Part shown: piece after piece, positions 61,201 to 62,525 of the stretch
How positions within the stretch are numbered: position 1 is the stretch's first letter
How the letters are laid out: each line of letters opens with the position of its first letter
From: Coccinella septempunctata
Taxonomy: Eukaryota; Arthropoda; Insecta; Coleoptera; Coccinellidae
Assembly (NCBI RefSeq): GCF_907165205.1
Contig: NC_058189.1
Span: forward strand, 38,590,270 to 38,654,269
Reading direction: 5' to 3'
Length of the DNA: 64,000 nt
Notes under the pieces: model-generated
What the model was told of the DNA's origin: nothing
What the model saw: the letters and a program-made list of their open reading frames with translations, nothing else
Database searches by the model: none
Position numbers and translations under genes: made by a program

Positions 61201-62525
61201 GGTAGTCCAAGTAGTAGGAAATTGCTGTTTATTTTTATTCTCTTCTCGGAAAGTTTTCTTTTAATTTAAGGTATAGGGTTTATTTAATTAACCCCCCTCT
61301 TCCTCACGTAAAATCGAATGAAATAATAAAAAATGCAGGTTTTAATTTGAAAATCATAGGTTTAGACGAATTCGGTATGGCATACTCTTGAAATTGCCAT
61401 CAAATTAGCTATTTAATCATGCAAAGATATGGTGGGATGTGTCATTTAAAATAAGAAAGTAGCTGTTTTCAGCACCGGAAAATGAAAATATTTTTGGAGA
61501 GAAAGTTCGTGGTCGAAAACACCAACATAAACAAGATTGTGATTAGTGCTCTATAAGCTCCTAATAGGCCATCCACCGTGGGACACCCTGTATAAATCGA
61601 TTTTCAGTGCCAAATAACTCGAAAGAAAATGGCACTATTTCACTAATTTCAAAGAACTTTGAATCATATATTCTGCCCTCCAAAGCAGTATTTCGCAAAT
61701 GCTTACAATTTTGGTCTGAATCAAGATCCGGATTCTGCAAACCAATGGCCTTCCATGAAGAAGTACATGGAGAAACATATGACGATAACAGCATGAGTAG
61801 ACATAAACAACATGGGTTTGAAAAGAACGTACACTTCGGGACAGTTATTGCAGGATTTCATCATAGATTCGATCTACAAACTTTCCAAGTACAACTTAAC
61901 ATTACCGAATGTCAGTTTATGGAAGTAAATCCTGCAGTATTCTTGGGGTTTGGACATTGTACATGTATCACACCAATGTACTTACTGATGTGCATAAAAA
62001 AATCCTTGATGCGGTACCACCAAATTGATAATAGCAAACAAGTCGTATATCTTGAAAGGATATATTTGAATTTCACGAATTATCAAAAATTCTAGAGAAA
62101 TGGTAATAATATAAAACTCATAGACACAAAATATAATATACGTTCATATAAGTTTTCGCATTTATAAGTATTTGATTTTCATGAAAAATATCATTGGGAA
62201 AAAGAAATTTAAGAAAAAAAATACAAAATGTACTTACTGTGAACTGTAACATGGCTCTTACTACTGACAGTACCCAGTTCATTCGTTACATACACTTCGT
62301 ATTCTCCTTGTTCTTCATATTTTATGAGACTGACATCTAGGTTATAAGTTTCGTTTCGTTTGGAATCTCTAGTAATTTTTATTCTGGCATCTGCGTTAAC
62401 TTCCCTACCGTTTCTGAGCCATTTGATCTGAGGTGTTGGACATGCTTCTACCTCCAGTTCTAGGTGAAGGGTGGCTCCCTCCTCAACTGTGGTATCTTTG
62501 AGATGCTTGATAATGCGTGGAGCAC
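1011..62525 (-). CDS. Unc-89: Unc-89 / obscurin, partial (21 internal exons, joined)
   Basis: Giant muscle protein of the sarcomere M-line; in insects it organises thick filaments and M-line symmetry through Ig, Fn3 and two kinase domains. Coding segments, 5' to 3' on the minus strand: 62525-62238, 60702-60580, 54520-53690, 45010-44723, 40501-40256, 38250-37882, 34068-33842, 31771-31604, 29788-29608, 29365-28960, 25887-25509, 24208-24050, 23993-23749, 23553-23252, 21927-21573, 18393-18067, 15137-14900, 14348-14066, 7427-7129, 3674-3449, 1257-1011. All junctions have GT/AG and matching phase. Order: Ig, acidic linkers, ten Ig, Fn3, Ig, Ig, kinase. The Ig-Fn3-Ig-Ig-kinase order and the kinase sequence, as I recall them from Drosophila Unc-89, separate it from projectin/twitchin. 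Both ends run off the window. Cassette exons could have been missed where phases are symmetric. Boundaries were read by eye; 21573 may be off by one. Confidence 0.92.
1761..2024. mobile_element. two adjacent GCGCAAAT-end MITE copies
   Basis: A short copy (1761-1835) and a longer one (1838-2024, 187 bp). Each has imperfect terminal inverted repeats of the form GGC..GGCGCAAATAGAAACG. A third copy lies at 3212-3388. There is no coding capacity. The superfamily is not determined. Confidence 0.7.
3212..3388. mobile_element. third copy of the GCGCAAAT-end MITE
   Basis: The ends CGCAAATAGAAACGCAG and CTGCGATTCTATTTGCGCC are inverted copies; the interior resembles 1761-2024. It lies about 60 bp beyond the donor side of exon 20. 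Confidence 0.7.
3449..3674 (-). CDS. Unc-89: Unc-89 exon 20: kinase DFG to helix F
   Basis: Begins LGDLLISHPGG directly after the catalytic loop and carries an intact metal-binding DFG (KICDFGLTRR). The APE motif appears as SPE, and the helix-F Asp is in DMWSLGIITYILLSG. Donor GTAATT splits a Gly codon. Confidence 0.95.
3911..6835. mobile_element. inverted-repeat element, interrupted copy (same family as 45467-46655)
   Basis: The terminal inverted repeat includes GGTTGGCCATG on the left and CATGGCCAAC on the right. The interior matches the intact copy at 45.5-46.7 kb at both ends. About 1.7 kb of extra DNA lies inside, bounded near 4850 and 6592 by inverted GTGTCAGATTAA-like sequence. That insert itself contains the 5892-6462 foldback. 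No intact transposase ORF. Confidence 0.6.
5892..6462. mobile_element. 571-bp foldback with CAGGGTG ends
   Basis: Arms of roughly 75 bp: the left begins CAGGGTGAGCAAAATTCG, the right ends GCCCACCCTG. The left flank is TA. A lone right arm of the same family lies at 38299-38361. Non-coding. Confidence 0.75.
7129..7427 (-). CDS. Unc-89: Unc-89 exon 19: kinase N-lobe to catalytic loop
   Basis: Carries YAAKVM (the beta-3 ATP-site Lys), the helix-C Glu in FMYKEYEMMNE, the hinge (LILELAAGGEL) and the catalytic loop. The HRD motif reads H-M-G (GFGHMGLT), so the catalytic Asp is Gly and the loop Lys position is Thr. This predicts a pseudokinase. Acceptor TTTCAG; donor GTGAGT, phase 0. Confidence 0.95.
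7821..7875 (-). ncRNA. type I hammerhead ribozyme motif (copy A2)
   Basis: Read on the minus strand: CUGAUGA (7865-7859), stem II GGGA/UCCC with loop CAUUAC, GAAA (7844-7841), then a short stem III and cleavage triplet GUC ending at 7835. Inner stem I UGUA/UACA pairs perfectly and outer stem I AACAC/GUGUU pairs perfectly, separated by an internal loop as in natural type I ribozymes. Stem III is too short for a monomer loop, so activity would need a dimeric fold. Activity is untested. Confidence 0.8.
8399..8468 (+). repeat. 35-bp tandem duplication in Jockey 5' UTR
   Basis: Two identical 35-bp units, 8399-8433 and 8434-8468, each starting ATAAAAGAGAAAGCGG, followed by a diverged partial third copy from about 8476. 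Repeated 5' units are known in several non-LTR retrotransposons, where they can hold promoter activity; that role here is inference. Confidence 0.85.
8809..10235 (+). CDS. Jockey-like ORF1 (gag-like nucleic-acid-binding protein), one frameshift
   Basis: RNA-binding protein of the retrotransposon particle. The first part (8809-9129) is acidic, then a coiled coil with heptad Leu (VRLKEENGQLKAQINKLTE). The second part (open frame through 9294 to 10235) has a PRE_C2HC-type region and three zinc knuckles: CFRCQRYGHAQNKC (CX2CX4HX4C), CVKCLGNHCTKDC (CX2CX3HX4C) and CVLCGEEGH..C (CX2CX4HX6C). It ends in a Lys-rich tail. The frames join by a -1 shift at CCCAAAA (9102-9108); otherwise frame one stops at TAG 9127-9129. 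The ATG at 8809 is the first good start. The stop TAA overlaps the ORF2 ATG by one base. Confidence 0.88.
10235..12949 (+). pseudogene. Jockey-like ORF2 (endonuclease-reverse transcriptase) with in-frame stop
   Basis: Nicks target DNA and primes reverse transcription of the element RNA. APE-type endonuclease: SWNINGVR, the catalytic Glu in LQETRI, GDFNCKSPEWNS, and the His of SNHNPIEL. The frame is broken by a single TAA at 10739-10741 and then resumes in the same frame. RT: KAPGSDKITN, NYRPISLLSALGKVVERVI, LLDVARAFDRVWH, AGVPQGSVLGPLLY and an intact YADDT. A usual Gly in QFGFRR is Arg (QFRFRRDHST). The C-terminal tail is basic, with no RNase H. Full length would be about 904 residues, typical for Jockey. 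Confidence 0.92.
13245..13300 (+). ncRNA. degenerate hammerhead motif (copy A3)
   Basis: Plus-strand CUGAUGA (13263-13269), stem II GGG/CCC with one extra U, and GAAA (13284-13287). The GUC cleavage site is lost (AAU). It is the right-arm partner of the 7821-7875 motif in the same inverted-repeat element, and is predicted inactive. Confidence 0.6.
13372..13805. mobile_element. partial second copy of the hammerhead inverted-repeat element
   Basis: Repeats the arm sequence of 7678-8345 in the right-arm orientation and ends in TTTATTTTAG, like the first unit. It joins the first copy directly near 13372 and carries the best-preserved plus-strand hammerhead (13641-13698). Confidence 0.65.
13641..13698 (+). 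ncRNA. type I hammerhead ribozyme motif (copy A1)
   Basis: CUGAUGA (13655-13661), stem II GGGA/UCCC closing loop CAACAA, GAAA (13676-13679), then ACCGGU and cleavage after C13685 (GUC). Inner stem I UGUA/UAUA has one G-U pair; outer stem I AACAC/GUGUU is perfect; the two are separated by an internal loop. All conserved core bases are present. Stem III is the palindrome ACCGGU with no loop, which implies a dimeric active form. Confidence 0.82.
14066..14348 (-). CDS. Unc-89: Unc-89 exon 18: Ig end and kinase glycine loop
   Basis: Finishes the Ig (KDEGLYSVSARNVAGS), then a linker, then kinase domain 1 beginning YDIGDELGRGTQGITYH. The glycine-rich loop reads G-R-G-T-Q-G, so GxGxxG is intact. Acceptor CTTTCAG, donor GTAAGT within a Gly codon. 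The intron to the next exon (6.6 kb) holds the Jockey insertion. Confidence 0.95.
14349..14899 (-). other. Unc-89 intron, no feature seen
   Basis: A 551-bp intron splitting the last Ig before the kinase. I see no repeat or ORF of note in it. Confidence 0.6.
14900..15137 (-). CDS. Unc-89: Unc-89 exon 17: Ig end and first half of last Ig before kinase
   Basis: Completes one Ig (DVGWYEAVARNEHGEARQRV) and opens the next (PTFLKRPE, core Trp in PEIKWYKDWKP), ending SSRIK. Acceptor TTGAAG, chosen because it keeps MLERD in frame with exon 16; donor GTGAGA, phase 0. Confidence 0.93.
15388..15690. mobile_element. short foldback carrying hammerhead family B
   Basis: Inverted ends of about 60 bp: the left begins CTGATATTGATATAAACAAG, the right ends in GATATCCATATCAG. 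In the middle, on the minus strand, is a degenerate hammerhead (15490-15540). Related left-end sequence plus hammerhead remnants recur near 34.43-34.52 kb and 51.70-51.81 kb. Confidence 0.6.
15490..15540 (-). ncRNA. degenerate hammerhead motif (family B)
   Basis: Minus strand: CUGACGA (15526-15520), then GAUC, loop AAAUGA, a damaged stem II partner, and UAAG where GAAA is expected. The CAUGGUC cleavage side is retained. Predicted inactive. Confidence 0.5.
16015..16075 (+). ncRNA. hammerhead motif (family B) with mutated cleavage site
   Basis: CUGACGA (16030-16036), perfect stem II GGUC/GACC around loop AAAUGA, GAAA (16051-16054), then CUAUGGCC. U at the cleavage triplet is replaced (GCC for GUC), so cleavage is doubtful. 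The 3' flank CAGCATCTAATCTTCTT matches the other family B copies. Confidence 0.65.
16261..16626 (-). pseudogene. LINE C-terminal fragment (zinc-motif region)
   Basis: An open minus-strand frame with CRFCGEEVKTPIYLVTKC, resembling the CxxC..ETPxHLLxxC segment near the RNase H end of insect non-LTR retrotransposons. There is no RT upstream. It is a relic inside an Unc-89 intron; the clade is not resolved. Confidence 0.5.
16700..17335. mobile_element. 636-bp foldback with CCGGGTGTCCC ends, TA flanks
   Basis: Flanked by TA on both sides. The arms extend well over 150 bp: CCGGGTGTCCCAGA at left, TCTGGGACACCCGG at right, and matching internal AACAAACATGGGGGTGCC segments. Non-coding. Confidence 0.8.
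17622..17672 (+). ncRNA. hammerhead motif (family B) with mutated cleavage site
   Basis: CUGAUGA (17632-17638), perfect stem II GGUC/GACC around loop UUAUGA, GAAA (17653-17656), then CCAUGG. The bases after CCAUGG are CA, not UC, so the cleavage site seems lost. The core is otherwise intact. Confidence 0.65.
18067..18393 (-). CDS. Unc-89: Unc-89 exon 16: Pro-rich linker and start of Ig
   Basis: About 45 residues of Pro/Asp-rich linker (PYLPPDVEFKPDVSPYFP) followed by the first two-thirds of an Ig domain, ending TLFINK. The usual C-strand Trp is Phe here (KVSFYFND). Exon 17 continues MLERDVGWYEAVARN. Donor GTAGGT, phase 2. Confidence 0.92.
19136..20605. repeat. ~100-bp minisatellite inside an intron
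   Basis: About 13-14 diverged units of 90-105 bp, each with TTTTCACACCAGCAGAGAAT-like sequence and GGTTCACCACTCTG. Related units occur at 36900-36975 next to the same flanking sequence, so the array appears to be part of a mobile element. All open frames here are by-products. Confidence 0.85.
20014..20125. repeat. perfect palindrome, 54-bp arms, 4-nt spacer
   Basis: Arms 20014-20067 and 20072-20125 are exact reverse complements around TGTT. The right arm has the normal orientation of the minisatellite; the left is inverted and abuts a (TAA)n run. Confidence 0.9.
21573..21927 (-). CDS. Unc-89: Unc-89 exon 15: fibronectin type III domain
   Basis: A charged linker of about 25 residues, then one Fn3 domain. 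The first-strand Trp is in CTLSWKPS, the FPVTYQLEMCE strand follows, and EPFRDYKFRVRVENKYG is the typical Fn3 F strand. In Unc-89 this Fn3 precedes two Ig domains and kinase 1, as found here. Donor GTAAGA, phase 2. The low end may be 21573 or 21574. Confidence 0.92.
22225..23240 (+). mobile_element. 3' end of a non-LTR retrotransposon, split by a foldback
   Basis: Translates to the RT C-terminal pattern SGHILRMQDIRIPKIALYGE..GGQYERLKD, then a frame-shifted C..C.R.C..HRRAH zinc motif. The 3' tail is GATGCAGCAATGAATGAATG. A foldback sits at 22601-23152. A minus-strand relative is at 27340-28110. Confidence 0.7.
22601..23152. mobile_element. 552-bp foldback with CAGGGTGTTCC ends at a TA target
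   Basis: Near-perfect arms of about 155 bp, flanked by TA on each side. The paralogous LINE at about 27.42 kb lacks it, giving an approximate empty site. Confidence 0.85.
23252..23553 (-). CDS. Unc-89: Unc-89 exon 14: complete Ig before Fn3
   Basis: A complete Ig: VFLKRIGDTE, core Trp in PEVEWYHEGKK, and the canonical DDLGKYTCKITN. Donor GTAAGT, phase 1, joins the Fn3 exon through a Glu codon. The flanking intron begins in LINE-derived repeat DNA. Confidence 0.92.
23749..23993 (-). CDS. Unc-89: Unc-89 exon 13: body of an Ig domain
   Basis: Starts LPDRDAKFPC and runs through PEVTWSKDG to EDAGVYRATAINKEG, completing the Ig opened in exon 12. Acceptor TTTCAG, phase 0; donor GTAGGT, phase 2. 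Confidence 0.9.
24050..24208 (-). CDS. Unc-89: Unc-89 exon 12: Ig end and linker
   Basis: A 159-nt, phase 0-0 exon of 53 residues. It supplies the E to G strands of the Ig begun in exon 11 (PSDSGIYKVKLIN) and the A strand of the next (PPSFTQRFGDLQQ). Acceptor CCCGCAG, donor GTATTT. It has no Met near its start. Confidence 0.88.
25208..25414. mobile_element. 207-bp MITE, ends GGTCCTTTCGTTTGC, TA flanks
   Basis: Terminal inverted repeats of about 40 bp, TA on both sides, and an internal inverted GTGTAGAGGAGGTGT motif. Non-coding. A truncated copy lies at 29424-29593. Confidence 0.85.
25509..25887 (-). CDS. Unc-89: Unc-89 exon 11: Ig end plus start of next Ig
   Basis: Completes the preceding Ig (FRNGAEVVS to LTYRAIAINEAGE) and opens another with core Trp in PSVEWMKDNVP, ending at CDGRK. 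The donor GTAAAT is weaker than its neighbours. The next exon continues VGLKIDQAQPSDSG in phase 0. Confidence 0.92.
26265..26635. repeat. foldback remnants with GGGTG ends
   Basis: An inverted pair (26527-26553 and 26597-26623, GACTCGTACAAATATTTTAAC) ends TCACCCTG then TA. Upstream, AGGGTGTTCAAGAATCAATGG is related to 45.20 kb. The TE family is not resolved. Confidence 0.5.
26780..27000 (-). pseudogene. endonuclease-like TE fragment (Helentron-type?)
   Basis: The minus frame reads KPIIPTGDFHINFASEEAEP and continues to RKGTTFHEVFSRFLDKLQ. GDFxxNF is the endonuclease/exonuclease/phosphatase Asp-Asn motif. Similar fragments occur at 28150-28340, 48000-48310 and 52050-52260. The closest family I know is the endonuclease domain of Helentron-type Helitrons; uncertain. 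Confidence 0.5.
27340..28110 (-). pseudogene. LINE 3' fragment, minus strand
   Basis: From the RT thumb region (minus strand: VLYGSESWTPYRLHIKQLEQ) through SQLERPHSEDARHKTPQN to the terminal zinc-like motif and 3' tail. Several stops and frameshifts. It is a relative of 22225-23240 without the inserted foldback. Confidence 0.7.
28150..28340 (+). pseudogene. endonuclease-like TE fragment, C-terminal part
   Basis: A broken frame ending FFSYHKPIVFF, the His-containing end motif of the same endonuclease family as 26780-27000. Multiple stops. Confidence 0.45.
28960..29365 (-). CDS. Unc-89: Unc-89 exon 10: complete Ig plus first half of next
   Basis: A complete Ig (core Trp in EIKWMKDG, late pattern ENAGTYQVLVSN), then the first half of another, ending within the Trp codon of PEPKISW. 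Exon 11 supplies the third base and continues FRNGAE. Donor GTGAGT, phase 2 out. Confidence 0.92.
29424..29593. mobile_element. truncated MITE next to exon 9 donor
   Basis: Second copy of the GGTCC MITE with TA on its left. The right terminus is missing; homology stops about 14 bp from the exon 9 splice donor (GT at 29607-29606). Confidence 0.75.
29608..29788 (-). CDS. Unc-89: Unc-89 exon 9: second half of an Ig domain
   Basis: Begins AIWYKNGEP with the core Trp and ends after EDSGAYKLVIKN, completing the Ig started in exon 8. Acceptor TTTTAG; donor GTGAGT after phase 1. A truncated MITE (29424-29593) ends about 14 bp inside the downstream intron. Confidence 0.9.
29850..30230 (+). pseudogene. 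non-LTR reverse transcriptase fragment
   Basis: Readable pieces NFKYLGIIVDSQLRWNEQ and PHLNYGILAWGGLANSH are classic for the thumb region after the RT active site. Stops interrupt the frame. Intronic relic. Confidence 0.7.
31121..31464. mobile_element. 344-bp foldback, CAGGGTTAGAACTATT ends, TA flanks
   Basis: Arms of about 85 bp in inverted orientation with TA on both sides. Non-coding. Confidence 0.8.
31604..31771 (-). CDS. Unc-89: Unc-89 exon 8: Ig end and next Ig start
   Basis: Fifty-six residues: the F/G strands of the previous Ig (YKAMAVNCVGEVES) followed by the A to B strands of the next, ending GSPKPT just before its core Trp in exon 9. Phase 0 at both ends; acceptor TTTTAG, donor GTGAGT. 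Confidence 0.9.
31772..33841 (-). other. Unc-89 intron, little seen
   Basis: Contains a single CAGGGTGGG-type terminus at about 32027 and otherwise AT-rich sequence in which I recognise no gene or complete repeat. Confidence 0.5.
33842..34068 (-). CDS. Unc-89: Unc-89 exon 7: most of an Ig domain
   Basis: Ig segment with core Trp in PEIKWFFNAK, ending at DDVGF. The Tyr and the rest of the F strand begin in exon 8 (YKAMAVN). It starts in phase 1 and ends in phase 0; donor GTGAGT. Confidence 0.9.
34069..36295 (-). other. Unc-89 intron part, hammerhead relic only
   Basis: A family B hammerhead relic lies at about 34475-34520 (minus: AUGAGAUC and AAACCAUGGUC retained, the rest lost). I recognise nothing else; the 108-residue frame at 35326-35652 matches no family I know. 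Confidence 0.5.
36298..37692. mobile_element. 1.4-kb element related to the minisatellite-bearing one
   Basis: Ends CAGGGTGATTCACCAT and ATGGTGAATCACTCCG are inverted, with TA on both sides. The interior (about 36780-37660) shares blocks with 19.1-21.3 kb, including one or two units of the ~100-bp minisatellite. No transposase. Confidence 0.7.
37882..38250 (-). CDS. Unc-89: Unc-89 exon 6: end of one Ig plus a complete Ig
   Basis: Starts with the F and G strands of the Ig begun in exon 5, then a complete Ig with core Trp in PEVTWSKDD and the pattern DGGYYKVTAKN. Phase 1 at both ends. The donor GTAAGT splits a Thr codon completed by exon 7. Confidence 0.92.
38299..38361. repeat. lone right arm of the 5892-6462 foldback family
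   Basis: Matches the last 63 bp of that element (CCCCTCAGTAGACAACAAAT, ending ACCCACCCTG then TA). No left partner nearby. Confidence 0.7.
38576..40115 (+). mobile_element. degraded Tc1/mariner-type transposon
   Basis: 1,540 bp with TA on both sides and inverted ends of about 40 bp containing AACTTAACACCTCGATTTTC. Decayed transposase in several frames: LVQELNEDDSERRLQLCEEV, FLDECSISLNSIVNRHNYRY, then LRRFLDENFPHACIGRRGHI and a CGSPDL-like end. This order matches DDE transposases of insect Tc1/mariner relatives. Many stops; inactive. Confidence 0.85.
40256..40501 (-). CDS. Unc-89: Unc-89 exon 5: first four-fifths of an Ig domain
   Basis: Encodes the A to E strands of an Ig domain (core Trp in PDITWYFNDE, then ECTFSLTIPR). 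The G strand comes from exon 6 (NQGNYRVKAKN). Phase 1 at both ends; donor GTAAGT. Confidence 0.9.
42140..44085 (+). mobile_element. inverted-repeat element encoding a CXC-domain protein remnant
   Basis: Terminal inverted repeats of about 220 bp (TTTTTTGCAGACTTGTTTAT at left, inverted at 44041-44062; shared GACCTCGAGCGCCGAACGCAA). Inside are the broken coding pieces at 42792-43034 and 43142-43486. The long middle of the protein seems deleted. Confidence 0.65.
42792..43486 (+). pseudogene. TE protein with CxxC N-terminal motif and C-terminal CXC (TSO1-like) domain
   Basis: First piece: CLCEDKITEEFLVAEMKK, then out-of-frame traces DEWALEIRDR and ARDARYH, as in a family of uncharacterised arthropod proteins. 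Second piece: SCGCTKGCGNACSCKKAGLK, then CLSVCKHCSGASC, fitting half of a CXC/CRC zinc domain, and an acidic end. Frameshifts and a missing middle make it non-functional. I do not know the transposase class. Confidence 0.6.
44723..45010 (-). CDS. Unc-89: Unc-89 exon 4: complete Ig domain
   Basis: About 96 residues forming one Ig domain, with core Trp in PTAKWLHDDKE and the canonical DAGTYSCILSN ending. Phase 1 at both ends. The donor GTGAGT splits a codon completed as Pro by exon 5. Confidence 0.92.
45467..46655. mobile_element. 1.2-kb inverted-repeat element (reference copy of 3911-6835 family)
   Basis: Inverted ends of about 45 bp contain TTTTAGCAGTCGGTTGGCCA. The interior matches 3.9-4.8 kb and 6.6-6.84 kb. 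No intact ORF. Confidence 0.7.
47302..47915. mobile_element. foldback with GGGTGAGTCTTT ends
   Basis: Inverted arms of about 100 bp sharing GGGTGAGTCTTT, ACTT..AATATT and CCATTTTTTC..GATTCGG segments. The terminal sequence resembles 26520-26635. Confidence 0.7.
48000..48310 (-). pseudogene. endonuclease-like TE fragment
   Basis: Minus-strand DNA related to 26780-27000 (GGGGACATCAATGTAAATTT and AAGCCACTCC blocks), followed by a trace reading AEELPGDMPKGLFAHFPLSN. Frames broken. Confidence 0.4.
48820..51345. mobile_element. long inverted-repeat element, ~500-bp arms
   Basis: Left arm 48820-49325 and right arm 50797-51345 are inverted copies (shared GTGGTGGATTCTGCGTCAGT and GGCGTGGGAGGC). Between them lie another CAGGGTG terminus (49554) and the MITE at 49955-50349. 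No recognised transposase. Confidence 0.75.
49955..50349. mobile_element. 395-bp GC-rich MITE
   Basis: Inverted ends AGCGGCTACACACTGCCCAA, continuing CTCGGTCGGGCC. Markedly more GC-rich than its surroundings. Superfamily and target duplication not resolved. Confidence 0.75.
51765..51815 (-). ncRNA. degenerate hammerhead motif (family B)
   Basis: Minus strand: GAUC-GAACGA-GAUC stem-loop, then ACCAUGGUCAGCAUCUACUC with the cleavage side intact. The CUGAUGA core is lost. It helps define the family consensus. Confidence 0.45.
52050..52260 (+). pseudogene. endonuclease-like TE fragment
   Basis: Frame reads LDLTIKKPIISGFNVNFASK and continues RDRTIRYGTIRLMQIF, parallel to 26780-27000. The first Asp of GDFN is lost. 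Broken relic. Confidence 0.45.
52320..53689 (-). other. Unc-89 intron, no feature seen
   Basis: AT-rich intronic sequence left of exon 3; I recognise no exon or repeat apart from the ATTTTATTCG-type tail at its start, shared with 28.38 and 47.26 kb. Confidence 0.5.
53690..54520 (-). CDS. Unc-89: Unc-89 exon 3: long acidic Ser/Thr/Pro-rich linker
   Basis: An 831-nt exon, the largest seen here, encoding about 277 residues with no Ig or Fn3 signature. It is rich in Glu, Ser, Thr, Pro and Lys, with segments such as VEKVEMKEFVDVP and GTPTPEPTSLSRKASL. The composition suggests a disordered, phosphorylatable spacer. Acceptor TAG and donor GTATTT; phase 1 at both ends. Large introns of 6.1 kb upstream and 8.7 kb downstream isolate it. 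Homologous proteins carry long unstructured spacers, but I cannot align this one. Confidence 0.85.
54848..55313. repeat. possible foldback with CAGGATGTCC ends
   Basis: CAGGATGTCCAGAAAT at left and TTTCGAGACATCCTG at right are imperfect inverted ends; the arms are short or decayed. Low confidence. Confidence 0.4.
56630..57165. repeat. four-unit minisatellite, ~110-150-bp period
   Basis: Units share GTAAAAAAATTTTGTG, CCGTATATTTTCCGAGATAT and TTCCGATGGGTCA. The open frames on both strands here come from the repeat. Confidence 0.75.
57663..59125. mobile_element. 1.46-kb foldback with ~440-bp near-identical arms, TA flanks
   Basis: CAGGGTGTCCAGGGAAT at left and an inverted counterpart at right, TA on both sides. 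The arms (57663-58100, 58675-59125) are highly similar throughout. The interior holds a repeat block shared with 63670-63860. Confidence 0.85.
59130..60579 (-). other. Unc-89 intron, no feature seen
   Basis: Intronic sequence between the 57663-59125 foldback and exon 2. I recognise no conserved exon or complete repeat. Confidence 0.5.
60580..60702 (-). CDS. Unc-89: Unc-89 exon 2: short acidic linker
   Basis: A 123-nt exon of about 41 residues, strongly Glu/Asp-rich (for example EETGEEPKKMKIEIVEDD), with no Ig fold. Acceptor CAG and donor GTATGG; both phases are 1, matching the Ig exon before and the linker exon after. Joining restores continuous frame on both sides, which is the main support. 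It could be alternatively spliced without frame change. Confidence 0.75.
60703..62237 (-). other. Unc-89 intron with one unrecognised frame
   Basis: A CACCCTG-TA terminus lies at 61584-61592, followed by a 162-residue open frame (61607-62095, plus) that I do not recognise. It has no clear domain and may be repeat-derived. Confidence 0.4.
62238..62525 (-). CDS. Unc-89: Unc-89 exon 1 of window: complete Ig domain
   Basis: Encodes about 96 residues forming one complete I-set Ig. It has a core Trp in the segment IKWLRNGRE and the late pattern EEQGEYEVYV in place of the usual DxGxYxC. The acceptor is a pyrimidine-rich tract ending TAG; the donor is GTAAGT. Both ends are phase 1, so the exon is a frame-neutral cassette. 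Its 5' partner lies beyond the right edge of the window. Confidence 0.88.

Noticed and set aside
61607..62095. A 162-residue plus-strand frame
   Set aside because: No domain recognised, no splice or promoter context, and a CACCCTG-TA repeat end lies just upstream. Kept only as an unexplained frame.
1011..62525. Identification as projectin/twitchin, another insect giant Ig-Fn3-kinase protein
   Set aside because: Those have long Fn3-Ig repeats and a kinase with a normal catalytic loop. Here there is a single Fn3, two Ig domains directly before the kinase, and HMG in place of HRD, which fits Unc-89.
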